Positions 26,258-35,826 of a DNA stretch of 64,000 nucleotides are shown here, piece after piece. Positions within the stretch are counted from its first letter, which is position 1. Each line of letters starts with the position of its first letter. The DNA comes from Amycolatopsis rubida (GTDB lineage Bacteria; Actinomycetota; Actinomycetes; Mycobacteriales; Pseudonocardiaceae). The stretch spans positions 1 to 64,000 of the forward strand of contig NZ_FOWC01000008.1 of NCBI RefSeq assembly GCF_900115345.1. Reading direction: 5' to 3'. Under the pieces are notes generated by a model. That model ran no database searches and was not told where the DNA came from. It saw nothing but the letters and a program-made list of their open reading frames with translations. The translations under genes and the position numbers were made by a program.

Positions 26258-27184
26258 ATGACGGTGGTTCCCTGCCTCGCCGACCAGCCGCGCCGAACCG
26301 GGCAGCCGCGCCGGACCGGCGAGCCGCCCGCGCCGGAGGAAAGCGCGGTGCTGGTCCTGGAGCCTCAGCCGGAGCCCGCTGGGGAAACGGAGCTGCCCCG
26401 CGACCCGCTGGAGAGGCTGGCGCGGCCTGCCGACGCGGCGGCCGAGGATGCCAGCAACGCGGCGAAGGCCAGCGCAGCCGCGGGCGATGCGGCCGAGCCA
26501 GGCAACGCGGCGAAACCCGAGATGGTTGCAGGCAGTTCGGCTGAGCCCGCCCAGTCCGGCGACGCGGCGGCCAGCGGCTCGGCGAACGCCCACCTGCCTG
26601 CGAGCAGTTCAGCCGAGCCCGCCCGGCGAGGTGGTGTGGCGGCGGGCGACGGGGCGAATCCTGGCGCGGCCGCGAACATCCCGGTGCGGCCGGCCGGGCC
26701 GGTCCGCCCCGATCGCGAGCATCCCGCCCGGCGAGGTGGTGTGGTGGCCGGCGACGGGGCCGAACCCGCCCCGGTCGCGAACCCTCCGGTGCGACCGGCC
26801 GGACCGCTCCGCCCCGATCCCGAACATCCCGCCCGAGTCCGCGTCGTCGTCGACTGGGATGTCTGCTCCCGCCCGCCCCGCCGGGTAGCGACCCGGGACG
26901 AGATGGTCGCCTCCGCGCACCGCGTTCTGGCTCGGCGCAAGCCCGGACGGCACCGCAAGCCCGACACTCGCGATCCCTGGCTGTCGCGCGCCGCGGATTT
27001 CGTCGTCGCCTGGGCGTCCACGCTCCGGATGGCGTTGCTTCTCCTCGCCGGGACCGCGTTCCTCACCGGCCTTGTGCTGATGAACAGCCCGATCACGGGC
27101 GTCGCGGTGACCTCCGCGACTCTCGCCGCGGGCGTCGCGGCGTGGGCGGCCCGGCCGCGAAAGTCGCCGACGCATCGTTGCTGA
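26258..27184 (+). CDS. Ala/Pro-rich repetitive protein with C-terminal membrane helices
   Basis: About 308 aa. Residues 1-210 are low-complexity and probably disordered. They contain alanine-rich A-x-x-A repeats and a tandem duplication of roughly 35-40 residues built around PARRGGV-AGDGA, NPPVRPAGP and RPD-EHPAR. A basic linker, DEMVASAHRVLARRKPGRHRKPD, precedes two membrane helices (about 255-275 and 280-298) and a short basic tail. It is likely membrane-bound with a long cytoplasmic or cell-wall-spanning arm. I recognise no family; the ATG at 26258 follows a gggaaaggg site. Confidence 0.55.
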   Translation: MTVVPCLADQPRRTGQPRRTGEPPAPEESAVLVLEPQPEPAGETELPRDPLERLARPADAAAEDASNAAKASAAAGDAAEPGNAAKPEMVAGSSAEPAQSGDAAASGSANAHLPASSSAEPARRGGVAAGDGANPGAAANIPVRPAGPVRPDREHPARRGGVVAGDGAEPAPVANPPVRPAGPLRPDPEHPARVRVVVDWDVCSRPPRRVATRDEMVASAHRVLARRKPGRHRKPDTRDPWLSRAADFVVAWASTLRMALLLLAGTAFLTGLVLMNSPITGVAVTSATLAAGVAAWAARPRKSPTHRC

Positions 27185-27263
27185 CCGATGTCGATCCCGC
27201 GCCAGGCCGTTCGACGAGAATGTGCCGGCTGGACGAAACCAGCCCCGACCCGAGGAGCGGTCA

Positions 27264-27638
27264 ATGCGTTTCCTGATGATGCACCGGCTCGACGAAAGCG
27301 CCCCCGAGGCCTGGAACCCCAGCCCCGAGTTCATGGAGAAAATGGGCGCGTTCATCCAGGACTGGACCGAACGCGGCATCCTGATCACCGCCGAGGGCGT
27401 GCACCCGTCGGACAAGGGCGCGATCGTCCGCAAACCCCGCGGCGCGACGCCGGCCGCGACGGACGGGCCGTTCACCGAGGCCAAGGAGGTCATCGGCGGG
27501 TTCGCCCTGGTCAACGCCGCGGACCGGGCGCAGGCGGTCGAGTACGCGAGCCAGTACGCGGACCTGTTCGACGAGATCGAGGTCGAGGTCCGGCAGGTCG
27601 TGGAGTTCGACGACCTCCCGGACCTGACCGCGAACTAG
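27264..27638 (+). CDS. YCII-related (DGPF) domain protein
   Basis: A 124-aa protein opening MRFLMMHRLDE, with the diagnostic DGPFTEAKEVIGGFALV near residue 75 and a C-terminal VEVRQVVEFDDLP. YCII-like proteins are small dimeric ferredoxin-fold proteins with a conserved His/Asp pair. Some are enzymes, and many are encoded beside sigma factors. No sigma factor is nearby here, so the role is unclear. Confidence 0.85.
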   Translation: MRFLMMHRLDESAPEAWNPSPEFMEKMGAFIQDWTERGILITAEGVHPSDKGAIVRKPRGATPAATDGPFTEAKEVIGGFALVNAADRAQAVEYASQYADLFDEIEVEVRQVVEFDDLPDLTAN

Positions 27639-27753
27639 CCCAGCGCGCCGGGCATCCGGCCGCATTCGCGAGCCAGGTCCTTGTCATTGGTTGACCCGCA
27701 CCGCGTCTCGGGCGGATCTTCGTTCCGGGGAACGGGGGTCCGGGGAGGCAGCG

Positions 27754-29188
27754 GTGCGGGTCATGCTCACGGCGACCTTGACAACGATGTCGGCGCTGCT
27801 GCCGGTCCAAGCGAAAGCGCCCCAGCCGGCGGCGAACATCGTGATGTGCGACAAATACTGCGACGACCGAGCCGCCGACCAGGCGTCCAGCGACCGGATC
27901 GCGGTCACGACAGCGCTCGACGACCGGATCCTCCAGCTCCACTTCGCCGACGGCGACCCGATGGGCTGGGCCGTCGTCGACCACTCGCGCCCCGGCGACC
28001 AGGTGCGGCTCGACCGGTCCTTCGACGGCGGCGCGACCTGGGACGGCGGCGCGCGGCTCGGGCTCACCACCGCGCCGTCCGGGGTCGGTGGCTGGCGCAC
28101 CCGGATGGACAACAACGACGACTGGAACAACCGCGGCGTCGGCGCCCTGCGCGCGTGCGGCAGCGCGGTCGACACCGGCCGGATCGCTTGCACGCCTTGG
28201 GCACGCACCCGCTGGAACGCGGCGAACCGCGCGCAAGCGGTGGCGACCGCGATGATGGCGCTCTACGACAACGGCACCGGCTACTTCCGCGACGGCGGCG
28301 GCTGGGGCACCGCGGTTTCGCTGGCCGCGGTGATCCGCAACGCCTCGGTCAGCCGGATGGCCAGCTACGACTACGCGATGGCCGCGACGTACGACAAGAA
28401 CGTCAACGCCGGCCGCGGCCAGTTCCGCGACGAGTTCTCCGACGACACCGGCTGGTGGGCGATGGCGTGGCTCGACGCCTGCGACCGCACCGGCCAGCAG
28501 CGCTACCTCGCCACCGCGAAGGCCGGCGCCGACCACATGCAGACCTTCTGGACCGGCGACTGCGGCGGCGGCATCCAGTGGAAAGAAGGCCTGACGTACC
28601 AGGCGGCCATCTCCAACAGCCGGTACATCCAGGTCAACGCCGCCCTCGCGGACCGCACCGGCGACGCGACCTGCCGGACCCGGGCGCGGCAGGGCTGGGA
28701 GTGGTTCCGCGGCAAGGGGCTCGTCGGGTCCGACGGCCTGGTGGCGGACGGCATCGACGGCACCAGCTGCGCCGCGGTCGGCCAGCGCTACACCTGCAAC
28801 CAGGGCGTGTTCGTCTCCGGCATCACTGCGCTGGCCAAGGTGACCGGCGACCAGAACCTGATCAGCACGGCCCGTTCGGTGGCCGACTCGACGACACGCA
28901 CCGGTTCGTTCTTCACCGGCTCAGACGGCATCGTCCACGACCCGGGCGAGGGCGGCAGGTGCACCGACGACGGGTCGTACTTCAAGGCCGGACTCGTCCG
29001 CGGTCTGTCCGAACTGGACGCCGCGACACCCGACGCGCCCTACCGGGATTTCCCGACCAGGCAAGCGGATTCCGCGTACGCCCGCTCCCGCAACGACTTC
29101 GACCAGTACTCGCGCTCATGTCCTCCAGCGCGAACAAGGGCGCGGGCTGCCAGGCTGCGGGCTCGCCCTGATGAACGCGACGCACTAG
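27754..29188 (+). CDS. Glycoside hydrolase family 76 protein, 3' end frameshifted
   Basis: A secreted alpha-1,6-mannanase-type enzyme. After a short hydrophobic leader come MCDKYCDDRAADQ and repeated helical hairpins, with DEFSDDTGWWAMAWLDA holding the family's catalytic Asp-Asp pair, GGGIQWKEG and NSRYIQVNAAL. The frame is intact to about codon 445 (near 29115). It then has no stop and would run on through the next gene. The plausible ending SSANKGAGCQA is in a second frame, and LALMNATH-stop (29188) in a third. Two small indels or assembly errors are implied. GTG 27754 follows ggggagg; ATG 27763 is possible. Confidence 0.75.
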
Positions 29189-29293
29189 CCCGGTTGGTGA
29201 CCGGCAGCACACCCGTCTCCGCGAGGCCTGTCCGGGTACGGTTGACGGTGCCACGGAATCCTGCGTGGTTCATGCGGACGGGGAAGGGCGATC

Positions 29294-30298
29294 GTGGAGC
29301 TGAAGGTCGGGTACAAGGCGTCGGCGGAACAGTTCGGGCCTCGCGAGCTGGTGGAGTTCGCGGTGCGGGCCGAGGAGCTGGGGCTGGACTCGGTGTGGGT
29401 GTCAGACCATTTCCTGCCGTGGCGGCACGAGGGCGGGCACGCGCCGTGGGCGCTGGCGTGGATGCCCGCGGTGGCGGAGCGGACCAGCCGGGTGCTGATC
29501 GGGACCAGCGTCTTGACGCCGACGTTCCGGTACAACCCGGCGGTGATCGCGCAGGCGTTCGCGACGATGGCGCTGCTGTCGGGCGACCGGGTGATCCTGG
29601 GCGCGGGCACCGGCGAGGCGTTGAACGAGATCGCGGTGTCGGGCCGGGAGTGGCCGGAGTTCAAGGAGCGGTTCGCGCGGCTGCGCGAGTCGGTGCGGCT
29701 GATGCGCGAGCTGTGGAGCAAGGACAACGTCGACTTCGAGGGCGACTACTACCAGCTGGTCAACGCGAAGATCTACGATCGGCCGGAGCGTCCGGTGCCG
29801 GTGTACATCGCGGCGGGCGGCCCGGTCGTGGCGAAGTACGCGGGCCGGGCGGGCGACGGGATGATCTGCACGTCGGGCAAGGGCATGGAGCTCTACACCG
29901 AGAAGCTGATGCCGGCGATGGCCGAGGGCGCGGCCGCGGGGGAGCGGGACGCGTCGAAGGTGGACCGGATGATCGAGATCAAGATGTCGTACGACCGGGA
30001 CCCGGAGAAGGCGCTGGCGAACACGCGGTTCTGGGCGCCGCTGTCGTTGAGCGCGGAGCAGAAGCACACGGTGTCCTCGGCGGAGGAGATGGAGCGGCTG
30101 GCCGACGAGCTGCCGATCGAGCAGGTCGCGAAGCGGTGGATCGTGGCGTCGGACCCGGACGAGGCGCTCGCGCAGATCAAGCCGTATCTCGACGCGGGCC
30201 TGAACCATCTGGTCTTCCACGGCCCCGGCCACGACCAGGAGCGTTACCTCGGCCAGTTCGCCGAGGACGTGCTGCCGCGGCTGCGCGCGCTGTCCTGA
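29294..30298 (+). CDS. fgd: F420-dependent glucose-6-phosphate dehydrogenase
   Basis: A 334-aa luciferase-like TIM-barrel enzyme that oxidises glucose-6-phosphate and reduces cofactor F420. It follows mycobacterial Fgd1 closely from LKVGYKASAEQFGPRELVE through WVSDHFLPWRHEGGHAPW. Other matching segments are TSVLTPTFRYNPAVIAQAFATM, GTGEALNEIA, AAGGPVVAKYAGRAGDG and QVAKRWIVASDPDEA. The GTG at 29294 lies behind a gggaaggg site. Its presence shows that the organism makes F420. Confidence 0.93.
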   Translation: MELKVGYKASAEQFGPRELVEFAVRAEELGLDSVWVSDHFLPWRHEGGHAPWALAWMPAVAERTSRVLIGTSVLTPTFRYNPAVIAQAFATMALLSGDRVILGAGTGEALNEIAVSGREWPEFKERFARLRESVRLMRELWSKDNVDFEGDYYQLVNAKIYDRPERPVPVYIAAGGPVVAKYAGRAGDGMICTSGKGMELYTEKLMPAMAEGAAAGERDASKVDRMIEIKMSYDRDPEKALANTRFWAPLSLSAEQKHTVSSAEEMERLADELPIEQVAKRWIVASDPDEALAQIKPYLDAGLNHLVFHGPGHDQERYLGQFAEDVLPRLRALS

Positions 30299-30313
30299 CC
30301 GCGATGCTCGGGG

Positions 30314-30347
30314 AACCCCCGTCCGGCTTCGGCCGGGCGGGGGTTTT
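30314..30347. terminator. Terminator between fgd and the convergent regulator
   Basis: aaccccc...ggggg stem with an inner ccggc-ttcg-gccgg tetraloop hairpin and a following tttt. It sits in the 48 bases between two convergent stop codons and can act in both directions. Confidence 0.85.
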
Positions 30348-30874
30348 CAGTCTTCGCTGGGGAAAAGGATCGGGCTGAGCAGGTATCGCGTGCGTCCTGG
30401 AGCGGGAGCGTTGGCGAGCGCGGGCGCGATGGCTTGGCGCATGCCGTCGATCATCGCGAGCAGTTCGTCGCGGTCCAGCCAGACGGCGTGCTGCCGGTAG
30501 CCGACGAGATCCTCGACCGGATCCGCCTCATCCCGGCTCAGGTAGGCGTCGAACTCGGCGACCAGTGCGGCGGTCGCGGCGGCGAATCCGCGCCGGTGGT
30601 CGTCCGGAGTCAGCCGGGCGATCGCGGTCTGATCGATCGACGCGCGTTCCTTGCGCAGCCGGTAGGTCCGTTCGACCGCGCCGCGCACGCGCTGTTCGCC
30701 GGCCACTTCGAGGACGCCGCCGCCGGCGAGGAGGTCGACGTGCCGGTAGACCGTCGCCTTCGAAACGTCCGGGAGCAGCGCGCCCAGTTGCGCGGTGGTG
30801 AGCATCCGGTCGCCGCGCAGCGCGTGCACGATCCGCAGCCGTACCGGATGTCCCAGCAGAGTCAACACGTCCAC
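30347..30874 (-). CDS. Winged-helix (ArsR-like) transcriptional regulator
   Basis: A 175-aa protein with an N-terminal winged helix: LLGHPVRLRIVHALRGDRMLTTAQLGALLPDVSKATVYRHVDLL. The C-terminal half is helical and includes DDHRRGFAAATAALVAEFDAYL and QHAVWLDRDELLAM, typical of regulators annotated as ArsR-like with a helical sensing domain. The GTG start has a caggag site. It is divergent from the frameshifted hydrolase at 30922, which is the most likely target. The 47-base gap contains an A/T-rich promoter-like stretch. Confidence 0.82.
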   Translation of the reverse strand: MDVLTLLGHPVRLRIVHALRGDRMLTTAQLGALLPDVSKATVYRHVDLLAGGGVLEVAGEQRVRGAVERTYRLRKERASIDQTAIARLTPDDHRRGFAAATAALVAEFDAYLSRDEADPVEDLVGYRQHAVWLDRDELLAMIDGMRQAIAPALANAPAPGRTRYLLSPILFPSED

Positions 30875-30921
30875 TCCTGAATAGTCTCATACAGTGCTAT
30901 CATTCGCATGTATTGAGAACA

Positions 30922-32124
30922 ATGCGAGCTGTCGCCGGGCAGGTGAGGGACGGCCGGTTTCGCGAGGTGGAGACGCGGTTCTCGCCGGGGTCGCGGGCGG
31001 CGGTGCCCGGCGTGGTGCTGGAAACGGCGTGGAATGCGCAGCTCGGCGAGCACGGTCCGGTGACTGCGCTCGGCGAACCGGTCGCCGAGCCGGCGGGCCC
31101 GGAGCTGACGCGGGTTCAGGTGCCGGTCGTCTGCGCGCGGGGCGGATTCCTCGTGATGCTGTCGGTCGACTCGACGGGAGAACCGTCGCGGGGCTTCGGT
31201 TCGCGTCCGCTGTGGGATGGACCGAACCGTCCTATGCGGACGAATCGGCGCTCGTTGAGCAGGATGTCGTTCTTTCCGCGGAACCCCATTCGGCACCGGG
31301 GACGCTGACCGTGCCGCGAGGGGAGGGGCCGTGGCCGGGCGTGGTCGTGCTCAGCGGAGGCGGAATCTTCGACCGCGACGAGACGGCCGGGCCGAACAAG
31401 CCGCTCAAGGATCTCGCGCGGGACCTGGCTTCTCGCGGCGTCGCGGCGCTGCGCTTCGGCAAGGTGACCTACGCCCGTCCCGAGCTGGCGGCCGCGCCTG
31501 GCTTCACGATGTCGGCGGAGTACGTGCCGCATGCCGTCGCGGCCGTTCGTCTTCTGCGGGCCCAGGGCAGCGTCGATGCTTCGCGGGTGTTCGTGGCCGG
31601 GCACAGCATGGGCGGGAGGGCCGCGCCGCTCGTGGCGGCTGCCGAGCCCTCGGTCGCGGGGCTGGTTCTGCTGGCGGCCGACGCCGAGCCGACGCACCGC
31701 GCCGCGGTCCGGGTGGTCCGGCGTCTCGCTGCCTTGGACGCCGGGATCGAGGCGCTCGCCGAGCCGATCGCCCGCCAGGCCGGTGCGGTCGCGGATCCGG
31801 CGGTGTCGCCGTCGGCGCCGGGGGAGGGATTGCTGTTCGGCTATCCCGGGTCGTACTGGCTGGAGTTGCGCGAGTACGACCGCGGCGGCGCTGGAGGCTC
31901 CGACGTTGGTGCTGCAGGGCGGCCGGGACTATCAGGTCACCGTCGAGGACGATCTCGCCCGGTGGCGGGCCGGGCTGCCGGATGCCGCGGTCTGGAGCTA
32001 TCCGGCGGACGACCACCTGTTCTTTCCCGGCGCCGGTCCCTCCACTCCGGACAGTTACCGGGAACCGCAGCACGTCGACGCGACGGTGGTGGCCGATCTC
32101 GCGGACTGGCTGGCGCGGCAGTGA
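30922..32124 (+). pseudogene. DUF3887 plus alpha/beta hydrolase, two frameshifts
   Basis: The first frame gives an N-terminal DUF3887 domain (MRAVAGQVRDGRFREV to VMLSVDSTG). Near 31165 the reading shifts to TVAGLRFAS and the hydrolase body: VVVLSGGGIFDRDE, a GHSMGGR nucleophile elbow at about 31598-31618, and LREYD. Near 31885 it shifts back to EAPTLVLQGGRDYQVT and ends DLADWLARQ at 32124. All parts of a normal dienelactone-hydrolase-like protein are present, so restoring two single bases would give an intact gene. A sequencing indel is therefore as likely as true decay. Confidence 0.8.
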
Positions 32125-32161
32125 CCGAGGTCCGCTCCAGGCGTGCGGACCTCGATCGCTG

Positions 32162-34663
32162 TCATTGCCGCCTGAACCGCCTTCGGCGGGCCGCCACCAG
32201 GAAGCCCGTGCCTCCGGCGAGAAGCGCCCCGCCGAGGATCAGCAGCATCGGCAGGAGCGGAATCCCGGTCGAGGCCAGCGAATCCGTGTCCGTCGCGCCC
32301 GCGGGCGGAGAGGCCACCGGGGGAGCCGGGTTCGGGTTCGGCACCGGAGGCGCGGACGACGGGGGCGGGCCAGGCGGCAACGGAAGGTGGACCCCGGCGT
32401 CGATGGTGTGGTCGACCCCGCCCGCCTCGGCGGGAGCGGTCACCGGCGCGTAGCCGTTGCAGAGCCGTCCGGACTTCGGCGGCACGACGTTCGAATCGTG
32501 TGCCCGGTCCGGTCCGGCGGTCGGGAGCGTGAACCGCAGGTCGGTGGCCGGCGGCGTGCCCGGCACGGTGTCCGTCGCCGCGGTGCAGACGTCGAATTGC
32601 ACGGTGTACTTCTCGCCCGGCTTCAGCTGGTACTCCGCGCCGACGCCGCCGAAGTAGTACTCGCCCGCCTTGCCGGTCTCGGTGCTGGCGACCTTCTTGC
32701 CGCCGGCGTCGAGCAGCGTGACCGTCGCCTTCGCGAGCGGGACCTCGTCCGTGCGGTTCGGGTCCTGGACGCCGTTGTGGTCGCCGTCGAACCACACGAG
32801 GTTGCCGATCTGGATCGGCGCGTTCGCCGCCTGGTAGGCGATGTCGCCGAGCCCGCCCGCCTTGCCGAAGCTGTTCGCCGGGCCGACGAACGCGTACCCG
32901 TGCTTCGGATTGTCCTGTCCCGGCCCGATGCCGGTGCCGACGTCGTAGTAGCCGACGCCGTCGGAGCTGACGTGCTGTGCCGGGTCGAGTTCGGTGCTGA
33001 TCACCCATTGCTGCTGCGGGAGGTAGGCGACCGAACCCTGTGCGGCCTCCTGGTGCACGCCGGTGCCGGATCGGCTCGGATCGTAGAAGTCGCCGGGGAA
33101 GTACTCGACGACGCCGGGCGATTCGTGGCCGTTCGTCTCGGGCCTGCCGTGGTTGGGGCAGGAGCCGGTGCCTTCCCAGTCGTACCCGCCGCCGGGCGCC
33201 GCGCAGGCCATGGTGATGTCGCCGCCGGACATGCCGGTCGCGACTCCGTCGTGCCCCGGCCGCGGGTCGATGCCGGAGCCGAAGACGTCCATGAACCGGT
33301 CGCGGAAGCCGAGGACCATCGAGCCGTCGCGGGTGAAGGCCAGGCTCGCCAGTTCCGGCTGCGGGTTGATCCCGGGGCCCTTCCTGATGAACTTGTCCCA
33401 CGAGGAGAACGAGGTGTCCCAGGGGTTCCAGTGGTCCATGCTGTCGTCCGGGTCCGGGACTGTGATGACGTAGCCGCGCCGGTAGTCGAGGCCGTGCGTG
33501 AGCACAGGGGTGAATTTCGCGCCGTCGTAGGTGTAGACCACGGCCTTCAGATCCTCGCGCCGCTTCGTGCTTTCCGCCGAGCAGACGCCGCCGACATACA
33601 GTTTCGCGTCGTGCGCGGCGACCGCGAACGGCCGCCAGTCGCCGGGCACGGCACAACCGGGATCCGGGACGGGGACGGTCCTGCCCGGCTTCGCGGTGGC
33701 TCCGGTCGCGTCGAAACTGAGCAGGTTCCGGGTCGCGAGGCTCACCGCGTACAGCGTTTTGCCGTCCTCGGCGAGCGCGATCCCGCCGAGGCTTTCCTTC
33801 CCGGGGACGTCCACGAAATGCTCGTCCTTGCGCATGTCCACCGCGCCGTGCGCGGTGACCTCGGCGTCCGGCACGTTCGCGAACAGCTTGGGCGCGCCGC
33901 CGCCGAGCGGCGTGGTGTAAATCGCGCCGCCGCCTTCGGGGCCGTAGGCGGTGAAGCGTTTCGCGAACGCCGCCTGGAAAACGCGGTCGCGGTATTTGTC
34001 GTACGCCAGTCCCCACGTGGTGCCGACTTGGGCCTGGGTGTTCAGCGCGGCCGGGCAGGCGGAGTCGGCCGGGCAGGTGCCGCGCAGGCCGCGGTCGAAA
34101 GCGACCAGCGCGCGGCTGTTCGGATCGGGCGCGCTGCCGTCGCTGTTCACCGCCGGGTTTTGCACCGGAACGTAATAGCGGGCGTCGGGCGGGGTGTGGT
34201 CGGCCGGGTTCCAGACGCCGGTGATGACCGAAACGTCTTTGCCCTCCCGCAGATCCACGAACGTCGTGAAACTGTCGAAGTGGTTTTTCTCCGTCGACGC
34301 GGGCGCGGCCCGCAGATACGCGCGATACGGCTCCGGAACGGACACGTCGACGCGGTACCGGCCGCCGGCGAGCGGGGCGGCCGGGTCCGCCACGACCTTG
34401 CCTGCCGCGTCGGTGCGGCCGCGCACCTGATGTCCGGCCGGGTCGGTGACCAGCACGGACATCCCCGGCTGCGGGGTGTCCATGGCGGCGTTGACGATGC
34501 CGGTGCCGAAGAAATCGCGGAGCACCTGGACGGTCAATGTGCCGTCCCCGGCGGCAGCGGCGGAGCCGGAGGTCACCGTCATCGCACTGCCGCCCAGCAC
34601 TAAGGCGGCGGCCGTGCGGGCCAGCCTGAATCTGCCGCTCGTTCTTCTGCCGCCTCGGGTCAT
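32162..34663 (-). CDS. Large cell-wall-anchored SdrD B-like domain protein
   Basis: About 833 aa. Signal peptide with twin Arg and a cut after GSAAAA; an Ig-like carboxypeptidase-regulatory segment (residues about 40-110); and a long repeated-strand region resembling a beta-propeller (LAYDKYRDRVFQAAF, IALAEDGKTLYAVSL, LAFTRDGSMVLGFRDR). An SdrD B-like domain, IGNLVWFDGDHNGVQDPNR to YYFGGVGAEYQL, follows. A Pro-rich linker leads to the sorting signal LASTG, a hydrophobic helix and a RRRRFRRQ tail, so it should be fixed to peptidoglycan by a class E (LAxTG) sortase. Many cysteines lie in the exported part. ATG 34663 is preferred. Confidence 0.85.
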   Translation of the reverse strand: MTRGGRRTSGRFRLARTAAALVLGGSAMTVTSGSAAAAGDGTLTVQVLRDFFGTGIVNAAMDTPQPGMSVLVTDPAGHQVRGRTDAAGKVVADPAAPLAGGRYRVDVSVPEPYRAYLRAAPASTEKNHFDSFTTFVDLREGKDVSVITGVWNPADHTPPDARYYVPVQNPAVNSDGSAPDPNSRALVAFDRGLRGTCPADSACPAALNTQAQVGTTWGLAYDKYRDRVFQAAFAKRFTAYGPEGGGAIYTTPLGGGAPKLFANVPDAEVTAHGAVDMRKDEHFVDVPGKESLGGIALAEDGKTLYAVSLATRNLLSFDATGATAKPGRTVPVPDPGCAVPGDWRPFAVAAHDAKLYVGGVCSAESTKRREDLKAVVYTYDGAKFTPVLTHGLDYRRGYVITVPDPDDSMDHWNPWDTSFSSWDKFIRKGPGINPQPELASLAFTRDGSMVLGFRDRFMDVFGSGIDPRPGHDGVATGMSGGDITMACAAPGGGYDWEGTGSCPNHGRPETNGHESPGVVEYFPGDFYDPSRSGTGVHQEAAQGSVAYLPQQQWVISTELDPAQHVSSDGVGYYDVGTGIGPGQDNPKHGYAFVGPANSFGKAGGLGDIAYQAANAPIQIGNLVWFDGDHNGVQDPNRTDEVPLAKATVTLLDAGGKKVASTETGKAGEYYFGGVGAEYQLKPGEKYTVQFDVCTAATDTVPGTPPATDLRFTLPTAGPDRAHDSNVVPPKSGRLCNGYAPVTAPAEAGGVDHTIDAGVHLPLPPGPPPSSAPPVPNPNPAPPVASPPAGATDTDSLASTGIPLLPMLLILGGALLAGGTGFLVAARRRRFRRQ

Positions 34664-34807
34664 GACTGCGGGATCTCCGTTCTCTGCGCGGAATATTCGC
34701 GCGGCGTGCCGCAAAGCTGTAACAGTGAAGCAGAAAACGGTCTGTCCGGGTACGGTGCCGGGACAAACGGACCGGGTGAATCGAAAATCCTGCTACGGTC
34801 ACTCGCT

Positions 34808-35536
34808 GTGCTTGGAAAACGGATCGTGCGCCGGTGGACGGTCCTCGCCGCGGCAGTGGCAGTCGCGCTCGGCGCAGGAATATTCTGGTATGCCGCCGCG
34901 GGCGCCGCGGATTCCGGCCCGCGCGCGGTCACCGCGGACGAGGCGAGCCGGCTCGCGATCGCGCGATTCCGCAATTACCGGAAACAGGCTCGTGCGGTGA
35001 CGGTCAGCGTCCCCGGCGCGGCGGGCGAACTCGTGCTCACCGGTGCGGTCGATTACCGCGCCGAGGCCGGCTACGGGGTACTGAAAGGCCAGGGGCGCAC
35101 CGGCTCCGGCAATGGCCTGCTCCGGTGGACCGCCAGCCGGATCGAACTCCGGCCGCTGTCGGCCGTCCCGGATTCCCCGCCGGGGAAACCGCCCGCGGAC
35201 GGCTGGTTCGGCCGCCCGCTCGATCCGGCCGCGGGCGCGCTCGACCGCGCATTGGCCATTCTTCTCGGACTCGGCAGCGACCGGCCGGACAACGCGCAAT
35301 TGCTGCCGCAGAACGGTGCCGAATGGGTAGCGGCCGATCAGGTGAACGGGCATCCGGTCGACGTCTTCACCGGCCCGGATTCGCGGGACCGTCCCGGCAG
35401 CGCGGGACAAGTCCGGTACTGGCTCGACGCGGACGGCGTCATGTACCGGGTGCGGGCCGTGATCCCGGGTGAAACGAATCCGGTCGTTGTTTCTTTCGAC
35501 ACCCACGAATTCACTGCGGTGCCGTCTGCTCGGTGA
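34808..35536 (+). CDS. Membrane-anchored exported protein, unknown
   Basis: A 242-aa protein with one N-terminal membrane anchor (WTVLAAAVAVALGAGIFWYAA) and an extracytoplasmic domain rich in beta strands. That domain contains VDYRAEAGYGVLKGQG, LLRWTASRIELRPL and RYWLDADGVMYRVRAVI. The layout recalls LolA/LprG-like half-barrels that carry lipids or bind ligands, but I do not see a decisive motif. It is divergent from the wall-anchored protein and shares its intergenic region of about 145 bases. Confidence 0.65.
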   Translation: MLGKRIVRRWTVLAAAVAVALGAGIFWYAAAGAADSGPRAVTADEASRLAIARFRNYRKQARAVTVSVPGAAGELVLTGAVDYRAEAGYGVLKGQGRTGSGNGLLRWTASRIELRPLSAVPDSPPGKPPADGWFGRPLDPAAGALDRALAILLGLGSDRPDNAQLLPQNGAEWVAADQVNGHPVDVFTGPDSRDRPGSAGQVRYWLDADGVMYRVRAVIPGETNPVVVSFDTHEFTAVPSAR

Positions 35537-35826
35537 TGTTTCCTTAGAGTCAGGGACCGGAATGAGGTTTCTCGGTGGCGGAGAGCGTCGGCTGACGAGA
35601 CGGGCCGCAGGACCTCGGCATCGCGCGTCGGGCCTTCGGCGGTGGCGAAATCCCTGCGGGCGCGGTGGCGAAATCCTTCCCGGTCGATGAGCGCGGGTGC
35701 GGAGAAAGTCACGCGTGCCGCGCATCGCGGTGGCGAGGTCTCGCACAACAGCAACTGGGAAGCCTCATGCGGTTCGAGCCTGGGCTCGCCCGGAAGCCGC
35801 GCTGCCGCTGGCGAGTTTCGCTGTCC

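Noticed and set aside
31331..34603. 1090-codon plus-strand frame opposite the surface protein
   Set aside because: It is antisense to a protein with signal peptide, SdrD domain and sorting signal. It has no motif and its composition is that of a shadow frame.
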